From Oxalobacteraceae bacterium (lineage in GTDB: Bacteria; Pseudomonadota; Gammaproteobacteria; Burkholderiales; Burkholderiaceae_D), in NCBI GenBank assembly GCA_947446335.1, contig CANFGA010000120.1, positions 1 through 8,049 on the forward strand: a stretch of 8,049 nucleotides of DNA, read 5' to 3'. The notes below the pieces were generated by a model. It was not told where the DNA came from. It saw only the letters and a program-made list of their open reading frames with translations, and ran no database searches. Below, in pieces: positions 6,083-8,049 of the stretch. Position 1 is the stretch's first letter; every line of letters begins with the position of its first letter. Made by a program: the position numbers and the translations under genes.

Positions 6083-8049
6083 ATGCAGATGAAATCAGAC
6101 AATATGGAACAGCACACTAAAGCAGAGGCCAGTCTGGTCCCGGTCGATGCAGGTCGGCGTGAATTCCTGGTCAGGGCGGCGGCCGGTGGTGGATTGATGG
6201 TCGGTGCGGGATGGCTGGGCGTGGGTGGCGAGGCCATCGCACAATCGACGACAGTCTCGCAAAATATCAATGCCTGGATCATCGTGGCAAGCGACGACAC
6301 CGTGACGGTGCAAGTCCCGGTCACGGAAATGGGGCAGGGAACCAGCACCGGCCTGGCACAGATCGCAGCCGATGAGCTCTGCCTGGCCTGGAACAAGATC
6401 AAGGTCATCCATGCGCCGGTTGATCCGGTGCATGGCGGGACCAATGCCGGGGTCTACGGTCGGTTCACCGGTGGCAGTCTCGGAATTCGATTGTTTTCGC
6501 CAACCATCCAGCAAGCTGCCGCGAACGCGAGGCAATTGCTGCTGATGGCTGCCGCCAGCATCTGGCGCGTCGATGTGTCGACCTGCTCGGCCAGGCTTGG
6601 CGTCATCAGTTGTGGTACCGGAACGTCCTTGAAGTCAGTCACCTATGGCAAGGTTGCCGCAACTGCTGCAACGCTGCGTCTTGCTGCCAACGTCGCGCTG
6701 AACCAGACTCCGAAAGTCTTCACCGGCACTGCCGCGCAACGGCTCGACATTCCAGCGAAGGTCGATGGCAGCGCCAAGTTCGGCATCGATATATTCATCC
6801 CGGGCATGCTGTTCGCGGCGGTGAAACACTGTCCGACCATCGGCGGTACGGTTGGCTCTGTAGGCAGCAACCCCGCTGCAGCGATTGCCACAGTCAGGGT
6901 CGGCGGCGCCGGCACTACCGGTGCGGCAGGCTACCGCGCGCCGACCGGCGTTGCAGTGGTCGCCGTCACAACCTGGGATGCGATGCAGGCGGCAAAACGC
7001 CTGGCGGTCAACTGGGTACTTCCGATCGACTTGAATGCGATCGATTCTGCTGCGATCAGCGCGCGCGCAGCAGCTTTGATGAGCACTGGCACTCCCCAGA
7101 ATGCCGAATCGATCAACGGCTCTGCGGTTGCCGCCGGGCTCGCAGCGGGGCGTGCAATTTCGGTGCAATACGCAGTACCTTATCTGGCACATGCTGCGCT
7201 GGAACCGCTCAGCTGCACGGTACGTTTTACTCCGGGAACGTCGGGAACGCCGGCGCGATGCGAGGTGTGGGCGCCGACCCAGGTTCCCGATGCCACCTAC
7301 CGGACTGCAACGAGCTTGTGCCCGGCCGGCACGATCATCAGCATGGTCAACACCTTGTCCGGCGGCGCATTTGGCCGCAAACTCGAGCTCGATTACATCA
7401 TTGAAGCGATTCAGGTCGGGCTGGCATGCCCGGGCAAACCGGTCAAGCTGACCTGGTCGCGCGAAGAGGATTTTGCCAACGACCATTTTCGGCCGATGGC
7501 GCTCACGGCGATCCAGGCTGCAGCGTCGACGACGACCGGCAAAATCACTGGCTGGAAAAACCGCATCGTCACACCCTCGATTTCGGTTGCCAAGGGGGGC
7601 GATCCGAGTCAAGTCGACAGCTCTGCTGTGGAGGGCGCCGTCGGGCTGCCCTATGCGATGACGCCAAAACTGGTCGAGTTTGTCCGCCACGATGCAGCTA
7701 TCCCGGTCGGGTATATACGCTCTGTCGGTTTCACCTTCAATACGTTCGCGGTGGAGTGCGCGATGGATGAATTGGCTGCCAGCATAGGCTGGGATCCGAT
7801 CCAGTTTCGCTTGAATAATCTTGCCGATGCCCGGATGATCAATGTCCTCAAGACCTTGAAGTCGCTGTCGAACTGGGGCGCGCCCGCCCGAGGTAGCGCA
7901 CAGGGAGTGGCCATCATGAACGGTTTCGGGAGCTACGTCGGGCAAGTTGTCGAACTGACGGTGGATGCATCCAAAAATATACGCGTGAGCAAGGTGACGG
8001 CCGTCATCGATTGCGGTGTGGCAATCAACCCGGACGCGATCAAGGCCCA
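6083..8049 (+). CDS. Molybdopterin-binding large subunit of molybdenum hydroxylase (isoquinoline 1-oxidoreductase beta / IorB-like), 3' end outside window
   Basis: One frame is open from ATG 6083 to the last base (655 codons; family members are usually about 700-770). This subunit holds the molybdenum cofactor (probably molybdopterin cytosine dinucleotide) and hydroxylates an aromatic heterocycle or aldehyde. A twin-arginine signal is visible: GRREFLVRAA (R25, R26), then a hydrophobic stretch to about AIAQS (51-55), so the folded complex should go to the periplasm. Family motifs in order are EMGQGTSTGLAQIAADEL (82-99), VPYLAHAALEPLSCT (365-379), CEVWAPTQVPD (393-403), LSGGAFGRKLELDYI (425-439), KPVKLTWSREEDF (452-464), RSVGFTFNTFAVECAMDELA (546-565) and VIDCGVAINPDAI (641-653). 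The catalytic Glu expected near the C terminus is beyond the edge. Residues about 255-365 are unusually Ala/Gly/Thr-rich compared with the family. It follows the IorA-like gene by 16 nt. Confidence 0.92.
   Translation, partial: MQMKSDNMEQHTKAEASLVPVDAGRREFLVRAAAGGGLMVGAGWLGVGGEAIAQSTTVSQNINAWIIVASDDTVTVQVPVTEMGQGTSTGLAQIAADELCLAWNKIKVIHAPVDPVHGGTNAGVYGRFTGGSLGIRLFSPTIQQAAANARQLLLMAAASIWRVDVSTCSARLGVISCGTGTSLKSVTYGKVAATAATLRLAANVALNQTPKVFTGTAAQRLDIPAKVDGSAKFGIDIFIPGMLFAAVKHCPTIGGTVGSVGSNPAAAIATVRVGGAGTTGAAGYRAPTGVAVVAVTTWDAMQAAKRLAVNWVLPIDLNAIDSAAISARAAALMSTGTPQNAESINGSAVAAGLAAGRAISVQYAVPYLAHAALEPLSCTVRFTPGTSGTPARCEVWAPTQVPDATYRTATSLCPAGTIISMVNTLSGGAFGRKLELDYIIEAIQVGLACPGKPVKLTWSREEDFANDHFRPMALTAIQAAASTTTGKITGWKNRIVTPSISVAKGGDPSQVDSSAVEGAVGLPYAMTPKLVEFVRHDAAIPVGYIRSVGFTFNTFAVECAMDELAASIGWDPIQFRLNNLADARMINVLKTLKSLSNWGAPARGSAQGVAIMNGFGSYVGQVVELTVDASKNIRVSKVTAVIDCGVAINPDAIKA

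Noticed and set aside
6610..7404. Plus-strand open frame of 264 codons in another frame of the large subunit
   Set aside because: Low-quality Cys/Arg-rich translation overlapping the real gene; no start context or domain.
6635..7945. Long minus-strand open frame (436 codons) opposite the large hydroxylase subunit
   Set aside because: Its translation is Arg/Cys/His-rich with no recognisable domain, and the plus strand carries a continuous IorB-like protein with all family motifs. It is an antisense shadow in GC-rich coding DNA.

Overview
This window looks like chromosome of a moderately GC-rich Gram-negative proteobacterium. The evidence for that is an outer-membrane beta-barrel protein ending in Phe, periplasmic signal peptides, a Tat-exported molybdoenzyme, a two-component system, and a two-domain glutamine-dependent NAD synthetase. 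Protein style and gene content resemble Burkholderiales, perhaps Oxalobacteraceae. That placement is an impression from memory and was not tested by search.

Left part (1-3432): two divergent units share a 121-bp promoter region (1838-1958). To the left, on the minus strand, is a membrane sensor histidine kinase (80-1837). It overlaps by 4 nt the start of a response-regulator gene cut by the window edge (1-83). To the right, on the plus strand, are an outer-membrane porin-like barrel (1959-2966) and, 7 nt later, a small secreted PstS-like periplasmic domain protein (2974-3432). The four genes form a plausible sense-and-uptake module in which the kinase/regulator pair controls the divergent porin and binding protein. 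The ligand cannot be read from the sequence; phosphate or another oxyanion is a guess from the binding-protein family.

Middle (3433-3829): a 397-bp non-coding gap. It holds a 17-bp perfect dyad right after the upstream stop codon, a good match to a sigma-54 (-24/-12) promoter about 130 bp further on, a possible 23-codon ORF, and a strong sigma-70-like promoter (TTGAAG-17 bp-TATAAA). It leads into nadE (3830-5515), the glutamine-dependent NAD+ synthetase, with all expected catalytic residues.

Right part (5516-8049): after a 104-bp AT-rich spacer comes an operon for a two-subunit molybdenum hydroxylase of the isoquinoline 1-oxidoreductase (IorAB) type. It has a small subunit with two [2Fe-2S] clusters (5620-6066) and a large Tat-signal molybdopterin subunit (6083 to beyond the window end). 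The large subunit is open to the last base, with about 655 codons visible.

No RNA gene, insertion sequence, phage gene or CRISPR array was seen. I do not see a clearly new system. The most interesting signals are the sigma-54-like promoter with its upstream dyad and the divergent kinase/porin/binding-protein module.
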